Origin: Zunongwangia atlantica 22II14-10F7
Lineage (GTDB): Bacteria > Bacteroidota > Bacteroidia > Flavobacteriales > Flavobacteriaceae
Direction of reading: 5' to 3'
Assembly: GCF_002094855.1 (NCBI RefSeq)
Contig: NZ_ARYN01000006.1
Coordinates: 1-64,000 of the forward strand
Length of the DNA stretch: 64,000 nt
The notes below the pieces were generated by a model. That model did not search any database and was not told where the DNA came from. It saw nothing but the letters and a program-made list of their open reading frames with translations. Numbering within the stretch: position 1 is the stretch's first letter; each line of letters starts with the position of its first letter. A program made the translations under genes and the position numbers. Below are positions 63,786-64,000 of this stretch, in pieces.

Positions 63786-64000
63786 GTGTGTGGAATTGTT
63801 TGTGCGTTCGATTTAAAAGAGAAGTCTGATGATTTAAGACCTCAATTATTAGAAATGGCCAGATGTTTAAGACATCGTGGTCCGGACTGGAGTGGGATTT
63901 ACAGTAATGATAATGCAATTATGGCGCACGAGCGTCTTGCCATTGTAGACCCAATTTCAGGAGGACAGCCTTTATTGTCTAAAGATGGAAAATTAGTTCT
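63786..64000 (+). CDS. asnB: Asparagine synthase, glutamine-hydrolysing (5' part)
   Basis: 71 residues before the window ends. The frame begins (GTG)CGIVCAFD and contains ARCLRHRGPDWSG and AHERLAIVDPISGGQPL, the class II glutamine amidotransferase domain of AsnB. The catalytic Cys must become the first residue after removal of the initiator Met, which fixes the start at the GTG 63786-63788. No in-frame ATG is available. The synthetase domain lies beyond the window. Confidence 0.93.
   Translation, partial: MCGIVCAFDLKEKSDDLRPQLLEMARCLRHRGPDWSGIYSNDNAIMAHERLAIVDPISGGQPLLSKDGKLV

Overview
The window looks like the chromosome of a marine member of the Flavobacteriaceae (Bacteroidetes), close in style to Gramella or Zunongwangia. 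The basis is low GC, SusC/SusD and other TonB-dependent receptors, a FecR/ECF sigma pair, DUF3078, DUF2480 and DUF5689 proteins, few Shine-Dalgarno sites, and promoter boxes of the TAnnTTTG type. Species assignment is inference. I see no rRNA, tRNA, CRISPR array, transposase or prophage.

Layout. 1-117 is the tail of an outer-membrane barrel gene, followed by a repeat-rich gap. 749-5946 holds ileS, a DksA-like gene, a secreted DUF4097-like protein and lspA. 6245-9104 (minus) is a rimB/rimK/aspartoacylase/5-FTHF cyclo-ligase operon. 9293-13707 holds uvrC, a patatin fused to an outer-membrane barrel, and a DUF2809 membrane protein, converging on a luciferase-like monooxygenase. 14899-22221 holds tyrosine catabolism (hmgA, hppD), a DUF3108 protein, a tryptophan 2,3-dioxygenase family protein, an M23 lipoprotein and pgi.

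22402-37126 is the most unusual part. Three TonB-dependent receptors stand with a lipoprotein built of six degenerate repeats of no family I recognise, a surface endonuclease I lipoprotein, an exported endonuclease/exonuclease/phosphatase protein and a DUF5689 lipoprotein. I propose that this is a locus for attacking extracellular nucleic acid and importing the products. The first two receptors are paralogues and share a palindrome about 80 bases before their start codons.

37165-40170 holds two small secreted proteins, a ClbS/DfsB-like protein and hflX. 40291-49050 (minus) is one long SUF iron-sulfur cluster: sufA, sufB, sufC, sufD, sufS, sufE and a SufT-like gene. It is interrupted by a four-helix-bundle gene flanked by AT-rich inverted repeats and by two lipoprotein genes, and ends in DUF2480 and DUF3078 genes. 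thiL (49356) diverges from it. 51323-61280 is a SusC/SusD-type nutrient locus with a FecR anti-sigma factor and a divergent ECF sigma gene but no visible glycoside hydrolase. The window ends with an alpha/beta hydrolase, pepP and the 5' end of asnB, which uses a GTG start.
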